Part shown: piece by piece, positions 29,289 through 37,211 of the stretch
Numbering within the stretch: the stretch's first letter is position 1
Layout: every line of letters starts with the position of its first letter
Assembly (NCBI GenBank): GCA_022842935.1
Contig: JALHOP010000011.1
Coordinates: 175,462 to 239,461 of the forward strand
Length of the DNA: 64,000 nucleotides
Reading direction: 5' to 3'
Source of the DNA: Myxococcota bacterium
GTDB taxonomy: Bacteria; Myxococcota; XYA12-FULL-58-9; JALHOP01
Translations under genes and position numbers: made by a program
Notes under the pieces: generated by a model
Databases searched by the model: none
Told to the model about the DNA's origin: nothing
The model's input: the letters and a program-made list of their open reading frames with translations, nothing else

Positions 29289-29765
29289 CTAGATGACCTT
29301 ACGCGCGCGTCGATCGAGGCGCACCTGCCGCCGCGCGAGGGCGTCCTGGAAACGCCGCTTGTCCACCTCGCTCTCGGGCTCGATGGGCGGTACCGCAACG
29401 GGCTTTCCGTCCGTGCCTACCGCGACGAAGGTGAAATAGCCGGTCAGGCAGTGCTCACGCACGCCGCTCTTGCGTTCTTCGCGCTCGACGCGCACGCCGA
29501 TCTCCATGCTGGTCTTGCCGGCGAAATTCACGCGCGCGCGGACGACGACGATGTCGCCCAGGCGTATGGGGCGCTCGAACGTTAGGTCGTCGACGTTGGC
29601 GGTGACGGTGGCCTGTCTGCAATGGCGGCCCGCGGCGATCGACGCGGTGATGTCCATCCACTCCATGATGCGACCACCGAACGCGGTGCCGTGCGCGTTG
29701 GTGTCGGGCGGTAAGACCAGATGGGTGGTTTCGACAGCCGAGGCTTCGGGGGTGCGACGTTCCAT
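29289..29765 (-). CDS. Acyl-CoA thioesterase, YciA/hotdog family
   Basis: A 158-residue single hotdog-domain thioesterase. The signature segment NAHGTAFGGRIMEWMDITASIAAGRHC holds the catalytic Asp in WMD, and FERPIRLGDIVVVRARVNFAGKTSMEIGV is the long strand pair typical of the acyl-CoA hydrolase (YciA/ACOT) group. It probably acts as a hexamer on medium or long acyl-CoA; the exact substrate is not predictable. Lies 35 bp after a small orphan gene on the same strand. Confidence 0.9.
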   Translation of the reverse strand: MERRTPEASAVETTHLVLPPDTNAHGTAFGGRIMEWMDITASIAAGRHCRQATVTANVDDLTFERPIRLGDIVVVRARVNFAGKTSMEIGVRVEREERKSGVREHCLTGYFTFVAVGTDGKPVAVPPIEPESEVDKRRFQDALARRQVRLDRRARKVI

Positions 29766-29800
29766 GCGCTATTCAAGCGCAACGGGGCGTCGCGACGCAA

Positions 29801-30010
29801 TCACTGCGGGTTGCGATAGCGGTAGAAGACCGTGATGGTCAGGCAGTGATATTCGTTGTCGGAGCTCTGCGTGACCGTCTTGTCCACGATCTCGACGCGA
29901 CCCTTGTTCTCGTTGAGCCACCGTGTCGCCGTCTCACCGAGCTCGTCGCGATCCTTCTGCTTGGTCGCACTGAAAACTTTCACGCCGTCGAATAGTGCCT
30001 GCCCACTCAT
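29801..30010 (-). CDS. Small conserved hypothetical protein, 69 residues
   Basis: A 69-residue protein, MSGQALFDGVKVFSATKQKDRDELGETATRWL..., with a predicted helix followed by beta strands (VEIVDKTVTQSSDNEYHCLTITVFYRY). It looks like a compact one-helix, two-strand domain of the kind found in DUF-type 'sporulation-like' small proteins, but I cannot name it. It starts eight bases after the SurA/DsbA fusion gene stop, so the two are probably cotranscribed. Confidence 0.65.
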   Translation of the reverse strand: MSGQALFDGVKVFSATKQKDRDELGETATRWLNENKGRVEIVDKTVTQSSDNEYHCLTITVFYRYRNPQ

Positions 30011-30017
30011 GTCCCAA

Positions 30018-31124
30018 CTACCTTCCGAGCTCGTGATCGATCAGTGACTGCATGAGAGGCAGCGGCAACAAGCCGATGAGCTTGATGCCGTTGACGAACA
30101 TCGCTGGTGTCCCTTGGACACCGAGACGTCGCGCGGCCTCCTCGTCCTCTTTCACGAAACGTTCGGCGCGCCCGTCAGCAAGACACGCCTGAAACTGATC
30201 GACCTTCAAACCCACTTCTTGTGCGTACCGATTGAAATCCGAAGCTTGTAGAGCACTTTGATCTTGGAACAGCTTGTCGTGATAGGCCCAAAACTTGTCC
30301 TGCTCGTTGGCGCACTCGGCTGCGAGCGCTGCCGGTCGCGCCTGCGGGTGCTGGGGGAGCGGAAAGTCGCGATATGCGACGCGCACGTCGTCCGGGTACA
30401 TCTTCTGGAGCTCACCGATGACGCGATGTGCTTCGCGGCAATACGGGCACTGGAAGTCGCTGAACTCGACGATCGTGACCTTGGCGTCCGTCTTGCCAGC
30501 GACGGGAGCTTTCCCGAGGTCGATGTCATAGCGCGGCAGCGAGGGTACCGGAATCGTGGTGGTCACCTTGGCGGCGACACGCAGCTTCTCGACGTAGGCC
30601 CGTTCGGTCTCCTCACGCGCCTGAGCCAACATCTGACGCGAGATGATCGGCGCGGCTTGCTCGTAAGGCACTTCGATCTCGGCGGCGTTGCGATCGTAGA
30701 TGGCGCGAACCTCGGCCTCGGCGGGCGCCTGGGCTTTGTCGTCGATCTCTTCCTTGCGCAACGCCTCGACGCTCGTGTTGCGACGCTTGGCCTCGGCCGC
30801 GATCAATCGATTCGACAGCTCTTCTTCGAACGATAGCCAGAGCTGATGCATGTGCCGCTGCTGCATCTCGTTTTCGGCTTCGATGAGGCGCCGACGGGTC
30901 GAATTCGACAGGTCGCTTTGGCGGACGGGTTGGCCATCCACGGTGCCGAGCACCGGATCGCTCGCGGCTGTCTGCGGTCCGGCGGCGACAATGGTCGTCC
31001 CCTGATGACTCGACGACGCGCACGCCGAAGCGAGCACCGACGCGACGATCAGTGAGAGACCAAGACGAAAACCGCCGGTTCGATCGCGGCGATCAGTGAA
31101 GCGTAATTCAGGCACGCGCGGCAT
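30018..31124 (-). CDS. Lipoprotein fusing a SurA-like segment to a DsbA-family thioredoxin domain
   Basis: A 368-residue protein. The start at 31122-31124 gives a signal with lipobox VLASAC. Residues about 50-180 resemble the N-terminal SurA/peptidyl-prolyl isomerase chaperone region (DPVLGTVDGQPVRQSDL..., LIAAEAKRRNTSVEALRKEEID, ERAYVEKLR). Residues about 195-368 are a DsbA/DsbG-like thioredoxin fold: VTIVEFSDFQCPYCREAH has the CPYC active site, followed by DVRVAYRDFPLPQHPQA and the cis-Pro loop GVQGTPAMFVNG. The combination suggests a membrane-anchored periplasmic oxidoreductase with its own substrate-binding arm. An upstream GGTGGGGCTAGG supports the start. Confidence 0.88.
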   Translation of the reverse strand: MPRVPELRFTDRRDRTGGFRLGLSLIVASVLASACASSSHQGTTIVAAGPQTAASDPVLGTVDGQPVRQSDLSNSTRRRLIEAENEMQQRHMHQLWLSFEEELSNRLIAAEAKRRNTSVEALRKEEIDDKAQAPAEAEVRAIYDRNAAEIEVPYEQAAPIISRQMLAQAREETERAYVEKLRVAAKVTTTIPVPSLPRYDIDLGKAPVAGKTDAKVTIVEFSDFQCPYCREAHRVIGELQKMYPDDVRVAYRDFPLPQHPQARPAALAAECANEQDKFWAYHDKLFQDQSALQASDFNRYAQEVGLKVDQFQACLADGRAERFVKEDEEAARRLGVQGTPAMFVNGIKLIGLLPLPLMQSLIDHELGR

Positions 31125-31210
31125 CCTAGCCCCACCGAGCTGAGAAGGGAAGAACCTCGAATGAAAATCGTTAGTTTCGGCCCTATCAACGGACCACTTC
31201 AGGGCGCTCG

Positions 31211-32530
31211 TCACTTCTTGTCTCCCTGCACGAAGGTCTTGAGCTCGCTCAGCATCGTCTGAGCTTTCGGCGGCATTGCCCCGCCGAGGTTGTTCTTTTC
31301 CTGCGGATCGCTTCCGAGGTCGAAGGCATGGACGACGTCTTTGTCGAACGACACCGAGGGGAAAAACGCCTTGTTCTTAACCTCGCGCATGAACACCTCT
31401 TCGTCGGCCGGCCGCTGCCAGATGACCTTTGTCTTGTCCGCGATGATGGCCTGTCTGTGAATGCCGAACTCGTTGTACTCGCTGATGACGCGTGCAACAC
31501 CGGTCGGGGCGAGCAGCGACACTCCGGGCAGGTCCGCCTTCACCCCCGCGATGTCGAGGATGGTCGCCGAGACGTCGATCGACTGCGTCAATCGGTCGCT
31601 CACGCCTGGCGAAAAGCGCGACCCGTGCGCGATGAGCGGCACCTTGATGATCTCGTCGTAGAAGTGGTGCGCGTGCAAGAACACACCGTGTTCACCAAAG
31701 GCCTCGCCATGGTCCGCTGAAATGAACAGCGTCGTGTCGCTCCAGCGGCCCTGGGCTTTCAGCCCGTCGACGATCTGACCAATGGCGAGGTCCGCGTTCT
31801 TGATGCCGGCATCGTAGATGGCCTGCATGGAGAAGAGCTCGTCGGGCGGGTACGTGTTGTTGGTCTCCCAGAGCGCCTTGCGGCGGATCGTCCCCTTGAA
31901 GTCCTTGCCGAGGAACTGCTGTTCGAGCTCGGGCGGCGCGCCGTACGGGTCGTGTGGGTCGACCAAGAACACGAACACGAACTGCTTCTGCGCTTTGCTG
32001 CTGGCGAGATATCCGAGCACCTTGTCGGCCATGAACTGGCCATGTGGCAGACCGTTGTAGGTCGTTCCGCGCACGGCCTTGGTGTACGTGTTGGTCGGAT
32101 CTTCGAAGCGCTGGAACCCCTTCTCGAGCCCCGCGAGCGAGCCGCCGTTGCCGTTGGCGGTGAAGCCAGCGGTCGCCCAGCCGGCCTTGGCGAGGCGCTG
32201 CGCGATGGTCGTCACGTCGTCGGGTAGCTTGCTCTTGGCGGTCTCGGTGCGGTGGCGTGACGCATTCAAGCCGGTCAGGAAACAGGTCGTCGACGGGCGC
32301 GTCCAAGGAGCGTTCACATAGGCGCGCGTAAAGCGCTGGCCCTCGGCCGCGAGGCCGTCCATCACCGGACTCGTCGGCTTCGTGTAGCCATAGGCGCCGA
32401 GGTGATCGGGCCGCATGGCGTCGACGAGTAGCAAGATGACGAGCTCGCGTTTGCTCTCGGCATGCGCCGGTCGGGCGGCGGCCAGAATCAGGAGCGCGAG
32501 TACACTAAAGCGGACGGTCATGCGGGTCAT
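31211..32530 (-). CDS. Sulfatase-fold secreted hydrolase with Thr at the nucleophile position
   Basis: A 439-residue exported protein (signal peptide ending PAHA) of the alkaline phosphatase/sulfatase superfamily. Metal ligands are visible: Asp37 in LLLVDAMRPDHLGAYGY and the ADHGEAFGEHG motif. The sulfatase motif C/S-x-P-x-R is replaced by T-R-P-S-T (Thr77 to Thr81). Without Cys or Ser it cannot form formylglycine; a Thr nucleophile is used by phosphatases and phosphoethanolamine transferases of this superfamily. A true sulfatase is therefore unlikely. Located 87 bp upstream of the SurA/DsbA lipoprotein on the same strand. Confidence 0.88.
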   Translation of the reverse strand: MTRMTVRFSVLALLILAAARPAHAESKRELVILLLVDAMRPDHLGAYGYTKPTSPVMDGLAAEGQRFTRAYVNAPWTRPSTTCFLTGLNASRHRTETAKSKLPDDVTTIAQRLAKAGWATAGFTANGNGGSLAGLEKGFQRFEDPTNTYTKAVRGTTYNGLPHGQFMADKVLGYLASSKAQKQFVFVFLVDPHDPYGAPPELEQQFLGKDFKGTIRRKALWETNNTYPPDELFSMQAIYDAGIKNADLAIGQIVDGLKAQGRWSDTTLFISADHGEAFGEHGVFLHAHHFYDEIIKVPLIAHGSRFSPGVSDRLTQSIDVSATILDIAGVKADLPGVSLLAPTGVARVISEYNEFGIHRQAIIADKTKVIWQRPADEEVFMREVKNKAFFPSVSFDKDVVHAFDLGSDPQEKNNLGGAMPPKAQTMLSELKTFVQGDKK

Positions 32531-32586
32531 ACCGCATCACTGCGCAAGCCAGGGGCAAAGGTCAAGAAGCTCAACGAACCAAGCGC

Positions 32587-34386
32587 CTATTCGTCCGCGA
32601 CGCTCAGGCGAATGGCCGCGTCCATGACCTGGGTGTCGGTCATTTCTTCGTCGTAGGCCGCGGCGTACCAGAGGGTACCGGCGAACGCACCCGAGCCCGC
32701 CACATGATCGTTTCCAATGCAGAGCACATCGGTGTCGACGAGGGTCATCGAGGCGGGCACGCTTCCCGACGTCTCACGCGTCACCTCGAGGCCGTCGACG
32801 AACAAGCGCAGCGCCTCGCCCTCGCCAGCGCGACGGGCGTCGATGACTAAATGCACCACGGCGCGCGGGCCGATCGTCGTGCGCCAGGTGTCGGTCGCGG
32901 TGGGAAGACCAAACGTCCCCGTGAAGGTCACCACACCGCTTGGATCGGCCGGGTTGCGCCGCACGCCGAGCTTCGCACGCGCGAACATTGACCCAACCTC
33001 AGTGGGGCCCATGAAGATGATCGTCGAATCCGGCATGTTCGCCGCATCCGCGATGCTTACGACGACCTCGAAGGCGAGTCGTCTCTGCACCTGCGCAAAG
33101 TCCGCTATTCCGAGCGGTGCACAATAGATTGAGTCGCTCGCGGGTCCGGACCAGGCAATGCCATCGCCCACCGCACCGGTGACGCGCGCGATGCCGGTTG
33201 TTCCCGTTAGATCGAGGGGTAAGCCCACGAAGTAGTCTTCCCGGTCGGCCGCAGTCGTCGCTTCCTCGAGGAAGTAGCGGGCGCCGAGCGGCATGACGGG
33301 CAGCTTGTAGCAGGGCGCGCTTTCTCCGTTGCAGCGTCCCTCGTCTTCGCCTGCCGGCGGGGATGGGTTACACACCGCGCCGCCGTCGAGAAACGCGTCC
33401 GTCGGGCATACGCCCGCGCTGCATTTCTCTGGCTGATCACAAGCAAGCAGCGCCTCGCGGCAGACGGTCGCGTTGCTCGCGTTCACGAAGAGCGCGCAAT
33501 CGGCGGAGTTAGCCGCGACACACGCTCCGAACGACGCGCAACGCTCGCCAGTCGTATCGTCATAGTCGCGATAGTCGCGGCAGATCGTGTCCAGCGCGTC
33601 GCAATCGATGTTGCCGCAGCGCGAATCGTCGACGGGGGTGTCGTCGCACAGTCCGTCGGCACCGCAGGCGATGCAGGTGCCGTTGCATCGGGATGCGCAG
33701 CAGTACCCGCTGGTGCACCAGCCGCTACGGCATTGATCGTCTTGATCGCAGGTGGAGCCGAGCGGCGCGAGATTGCAGGATGTCACCTCGGTGAACGTGC
33801 AGGCGCGATTCACGCAAGCGGCGGTGGTGCAAAGGTCGTAGCCATAGTCGCGTGGGTCGCAGTCACTTGCGTCCACGCAGTCGACGCAGCTGCCGCTATT
33901 GCAGACGCCACCCGTGCCTTCTCGGTCGCAGGGTGTCCCGTTGGGCAAAGGGTCGTAAACGCAACCGGTGTTGACGCAGCGCGCAGTCGCCGCATCTTGG
34001 CACACGCCCGCGCCGTCGCAGGTCGTCCCCGACAGGCATTCTTCCCGACATTCGGGTGCGGTCGAGCGACTGTATTCGCAGCGGCCCGTGATGCAGCGCG
34101 CACCGACCGCCGTGCGACAGGCATCCGGTGGTGTCCGGCAGTCGGCGGGTTGGCCACAGGTGCCCGTGGTAAGTGGCACGCAGAGCCCAGCCGAGCAACC
34201 GGTCCCCGCCGAGCAGTCGGTGCTGAGGTTACATGGCGATCGGCAAGCGCCGGCAAAGCAGGTGAGGCCCACCGCGCACGCGTCACTGTCGTCACAAGGC
34301 GCACCGGGCTCCTGGTTGTTCGCGCTGCACGCGAGCGTGAGCCCGAGTAACAGGGTGGCCGCTAGCCGTAGGTGGTGGGGCGTCAT
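32587..34386 (-). CDS. Cys-rich lipoprotein with C-terminal LamG-like domain
   Basis: A 599-residue predicted lipoprotein; the signal ends in the lipobox LTLAC. Residues 25-370 contain more than 40 cysteines in short EGF/disintegrin-like modules of the form CxxxxxCxxGxxCxxGxC, typical of myxobacterial surface proteins. Residues about 400-599 (YFLEEATTAADREDYFVG, HLVIDARRAGEGEALRLFVDGLEV, CIGNDHVAGSGAFAGTLWYAAAYDEEM) are a concanavalin A-like/LamG jelly roll. No enzymatic motif. A carbohydrate or cell-surface binding role is inference. I use the ATG at 34384-34386 because the lipoprotein signal begins there; the open frame continues upstream without coding character. Confidence 0.85.
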   Translation of the reverse strand: MTPHHLRLAATLLLGLTLACSANNQEPGAPCDDSDACAVGLTCFAGACRSPCNLSTDCSAGTGCSAGLCVPLTTGTCGQPADCRTPPDACRTAVGARCITGRCEYSRSTAPECREECLSGTTCDGAGVCQDAATARCVNTGCVYDPLPNGTPCDREGTGGVCNSGSCVDCVDASDCDPRDYGYDLCTTAACVNRACTFTEVTSCNLAPLGSTCDQDDQCRSGWCTSGYCCASRCNGTCIACGADGLCDDTPVDDSRCGNIDCDALDTICRDYRDYDDTTGERCASFGACVAANSADCALFVNASNATVCREALLACDQPEKCSAGVCPTDAFLDGGAVCNPSPPAGEDEGRCNGESAPCYKLPVMPLGARYFLEEATTAADREDYFVGLPLDLTGTTGIARVTGAVGDGIAWSGPASDSIYCAPLGIADFAQVQRRLAFEVVVSIADAANMPDSTIIFMGPTEVGSMFARAKLGVRRNPADPSGVVTFTGTFGLPTATDTWRTTIGPRAVVHLVIDARRAGEGEALRLFVDGLEVTRETSGSVPASMTLVDTDVLCIGNDHVAGSGAFAGTLWYAAAYDEEMTDTQVMDAAIRLSVADE

Positions 34387-34522
34387 GAGCGTCGGATGAA
34401 GGATACCGCGTACGCGCGCAGGCGGCCTGATTTCTCGTTTCGCCGCTGTTTTCGCCCGGCTAACCCCAGTGCTCGAGGGGGGGCGGGTCGAAAGCCTTGC
34501 GTCCGGTCGCATCCCACGCAAG

Positions 34523-34831
34523 ATGCCCCGTGTGAGTGACGAGGTGGTCATCGAGGTCGACGGACGTCCGGTCCGATGCGCCAAGGGCTCGAGCCTGTTG
34601 AATGCGCTCGTGAATGGCGGTGTGCTCATTGGCACCGCGTGCGGCGGTCGCGGCATTTGCCACTTCTGCCGCGTCACCGTGACCGGCGCGACGACGCCGG
34701 TTTCGCCTGAGGAGCAGCGCGCGCTCGGGAACCTCCTCGTAGCACGTGGGATGCGTCTTGCGTGTCGCGTGGTGGTCGAGGCGCCACTCGTCGTGAGCGT
34801 ACCGCCGATTCGCGGCAAGGGAGAGGGTTGA
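34523..34831 (+). CDS. 2Fe-2S ferredoxin
   Basis: A 102-residue [2Fe-2S] ferredoxin of the plant/vertebrate-like fold. The ligands are Cys40, Cys46, Cys49 and Cys81 (CGGRGICHFC...ACRV; C-x5-C-x2-C-x31-C). The final segment carries the strand VVVEAPLVVSVP. A GTG start at 34469 is open but the family begins near the ATG at 34523. Its stop overlaps the start of the lytic transglycosylase gene (TGATG), an unusual pairing. It is divergent from the Cys-rich lipoprotein with 136 bp between starts. Confidence 0.85.
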   Translation: MPRVSDEVVIEVDGRPVRCAKGSSLLNALVNGGVLIGTACGGRGICHFCRVTVTGATTPVSPEEQRALGNLLVARGMRLACRVVVEAPLVVSVPPIRGKGEG

Positions 34832-37152
34832 TGCGAGCGTTGTTGATGGTCACGTCGTTGTTGCTTCAACCCGCGCCCAAGCCACCGGCCACCATCGAGA
34901 TCGCCAAGCTCCCGATGCGGCCCGAGGCGCCGGTCGTCGAAGAGGCGCGCGCCAAGCTCCGCCAGCTCGATGAGGCGGGAGCCCTCGCCAAGGCTTCGAG
35001 CAGCGACACCGCAGCTGCTCAGCTCATCCGCGCCCGCGTCCTGCGTACGGGTAAGGCGTACGACCTAACCAAGCCCGAAGTGGCGGCTCAGCTCGAAGAG
35101 GCGCTCGCCAAAGCGGACAAAGACCCGGTGGTTGCGCCCTGGTCGGCCATCGAGCGCGCGCACTGGATGCGCTCGCGCAATGACGAGGCCGCAGTCGTCG
35201 CGGCGCTTACGCCTCTCATCGATGGCGGAGCGAGCAAGGCGGTCTCGAGTCGTGCGGTGGTGCTCTACGTGCGCAGTCTTGCCGTGGCGCAGCCGCAAAC
35301 GCTCATCGACAAGCGTGCGACCTACGAGGCGCTCTTGCCGGCCGACGATCCCGACGCGCGTAGCTTCTTTCTCGAAGCGGTCGCTTTCGCCTACGACGCG
35401 CAGAAGCAACCTGGCGAGGCGACGAGCTGGCGCCTCAAGCGTTACCTTGAAGAGCCCGTCTCCCTGCAGACCCCCGAGACGCCGCCGCCGGGCGCTACTC
35501 TCACGAGTGAGCAGGTCATCGCGCGCGCCGAAAAGCTCGCCGAAGCGCATCGCAGCGAGCGGGTGCTCGAGGCTTTACGGCCGCTCGTTGACAAGACCAT
35601 CGGTCCGGTACTTGCGTGTCGAAGAGCCTTCGCCATGGGTCTCGCGGCGCGCAAGCTCCGCGCGTACGCTGAAGCGGAGACGAACCTCACGCGCGCGGTC
35701 ACCATCTGCAAAGACGAAGAGCTCAAGCGCCGCGCTCACTACTTGAACGCCAAGGTCATCTCGGTGCGTGACGGACTGCGCTCTGTCCCCGTCATCGACG
35801 CCTTCGCCAAAGCCTACGGTAATCACTCGATGGTCGACGACGTGCTCTTCTGGGCGGGCGACATCTATCAGCGTCGCGATCGCATCAAAGAAGCCAAGAG
35901 CTACTACACGCGCATCGAGAAGATGACCGAAAAAGGTGACCACTGCGCCGAGGCGCGCTGGCGTCTTGCCTGGATGGACTACCGCGCCGACAAGGGCGAA
36001 GCGGCACGCGATGGGCTCAAGCGCCTCCTCGAGACAGACGGCTGTGTGCAAGAAGTCTTCGACAAGGCGCGGGCGCTCTACTGGCTTGCGCGCGAGGCGG
36101 AGAAGCGCGGCGAACAGGCCGAAGCTCTCAACCGCTATAGCGAAGTATTGGCTGTCGACCCGTTGGAGTTTTACGCGCAGGTGTCGCTAGCGCGGATGAT
36201 GGCGCTCGATGCGGCGCGCGGCAAAGCGGCGGCCGCGAGCTTCACGTTGCCCGAGGGCTCCGTGCCTCCGCTACGTTTGGGTGAGCTCGAGAATGACGCG
36301 GCGTACAAGCGGGGCCTTGCGCTGCTATCCCGGGGGTTGGGGGACGAGGCCGCTGCCGAGCTGATGACCGTTGGAGTCCCGGCACGTCAGGTCCTCGGCT
36401 CCGCGCACGCTCAATCGCTGGGCGAGGCGGCGCGCAACGTCGCGGTCGGCGGCTCCGGCGCGGCTCTCCCTGAGAGCATTCATCCGCGGCTCGTCATCGC
36501 GCTGCTGCTCGACCGTGCGGGCGCCAAAGCCAAGGCCGAAGCCCAGTGGCGCTTACGCACCGAGTTCGCCGATGTCTTGTCGGCCGCGCCCACGAAAGAC
36601 ACCGCACCTATCTGGCGGGCCGCCTACCCCTTGGCCATGCGCGAGCACATCGAGCCAGCCGAAAAAGAAGCGAAGCTGCCGCCGTTCTTCTTGCAAGCGC
36701 TTGCCCGGGAAGAGAGCGCCTTCAACGAACAGGTCGTGAGCTGGGCTGGAGCCTACGGACTCACGCAGCTTCTCTTGTCGAGCGGTCGCGGCGCCGCGCA
36801 ACTCCTCAAGCCGTCCCCCAAGGTGAGTCGGGCCGAAGATCTGCTCGACCCCCATCTCAACGCCCGCTTGGGCGGAGCACTCCTCGCTCAGCTCATGCGT
36901 AAGCTCGGTGGCAGCCCGGCCCTCGCACTCGCCGGCTACAACGCCGGTGAAGAGGTGGCCTCCACCTGGTGGTCGCGTTTTCAAGGCGGCGACTTCGATG
37001 TCTTCGCCGAGGAAATGACCATCAAGGAGACGCGCGGCTACGTGAAGCGGGTGCTGCGCACGTACGGCGTCTACCGCTGGATGTACACGGGCGCCCCCCC
37101 GACCATTCCCGTGGAGCTGACCCTGCCCGCGCGGAGCGCCGCGACCCCGTAG
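34831..37152 (+). CDS. Soluble-type lytic murein transglycosylase (Slt70-like)
   Basis: A 773-residue lytic transglycosylase that cleaves the MurNAc-GlcNAc bond of peptidoglycan to 1,6-anhydroMurNAc. A short hydrophobic N-terminus (MRALLMVTSLLLQPA) is a weak signal peptide. Residues 40-580 form the superhelical U-domain of TPR-like helices. The SLT domain is at about 610-745: catalytic Glu in LAREESAFN near residue 627, AYGLTQLL, ALAGYNAGEE and RETRGYVKRVLRTYGVY in variant form. The start is coupled to the ferredoxin gene (TGATG, with GGGAGAGGG upstream). Confidence 0.92.
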   Translation: MRALLMVTSLLLQPAPKPPATIEIAKLPMRPEAPVVEEARAKLRQLDEAGALAKASSSDTAAAQLIRARVLRTGKAYDLTKPEVAAQLEEALAKADKDPVVAPWSAIERAHWMRSRNDEAAVVAALTPLIDGGASKAVSSRAVVLYVRSLAVAQPQTLIDKRATYEALLPADDPDARSFFLEAVAFAYDAQKQPGEATSWRLKRYLEEPVSLQTPETPPPGATLTSEQVIARAEKLAEAHRSERVLEALRPLVDKTIGPVLACRRAFAMGLAARKLRAYAEAETNLTRAVTICKDEELKRRAHYLNAKVISVRDGLRSVPVIDAFAKAYGNHSMVDDVLFWAGDIYQRRDRIKEAKSYYTRIEKMTEKGDHCAEARWRLAWMDYRADKGEAARDGLKRLLETDGCVQEVFDKARALYWLAREAEKRGEQAEALNRYSEVLAVDPLEFYAQVSLARMMALDAARGKAAAASFTLPEGSVPPLRLGELENDAAYKRGLALLSRGLGDEAAAELMTVGVPARQVLGSAHAQSLGEAARNVAVGGSGAALPESIHPRLVIALLLDRAGAKAKAEAQWRLRTEFADVLSAAPTKDTAPIWRAAYPLAMREHIEPAEKEAKLPPFFLQALAREESAFNEQVVSWAGAYGLTQLLLSSGRGAAQLLKPSPKVSRAEDLLDPHLNARLGGALLAQLMRKLGGSPALALAGYNAGEEVASTWWSRFQGGDFDVFAEEMTIKETRGYVKRVLRTYGVYRWMYTGAPPTIPVELTLPARSAATP

Positions 37153-37162
37153 AAAGGGGTCG
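37142..37162. terminator. Hairpin at the slt stop codon
   Basis: A perfect 7-bp inverted repeat (37142-37148 and 37156-37162) with a 7-base loop that contains the slt stop codon. There is no T-tract, so it may simply reduce read-through into the sensor kinase gene. Confidence 0.35.
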
Positions 37163-37180
37163 AAACCACCCTGAATTGTC

Positions 37181-37207
37181 CCATGTGTGCATTTCTGTCA
37201 CACATGG
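37181..37207. promoter_or_regulatory. Perfect 9-bp palindrome in front of the sensor kinase gene
   Basis: Arms 37181-37189 (CCATGTGTG) and 37199-37207 (CACACATGG) are separated by 9 bases. The centre-to-centre distance of 18 bp, close to two helical turns, suits a dimeric regulator. The right arm also covers part of the only GGAGG near the kinase start codon, so as RNA it could hide the ribosome site. Confidence 0.5.
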
Positions 37208-37211
37208 AGGG

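Noticed and set aside
28198..29292. Plus-strand frame of 364 residues
   Set aside because: Ser/Ala/Arg-rich antisense of the coiled-coil protein gene, which matches a known family.
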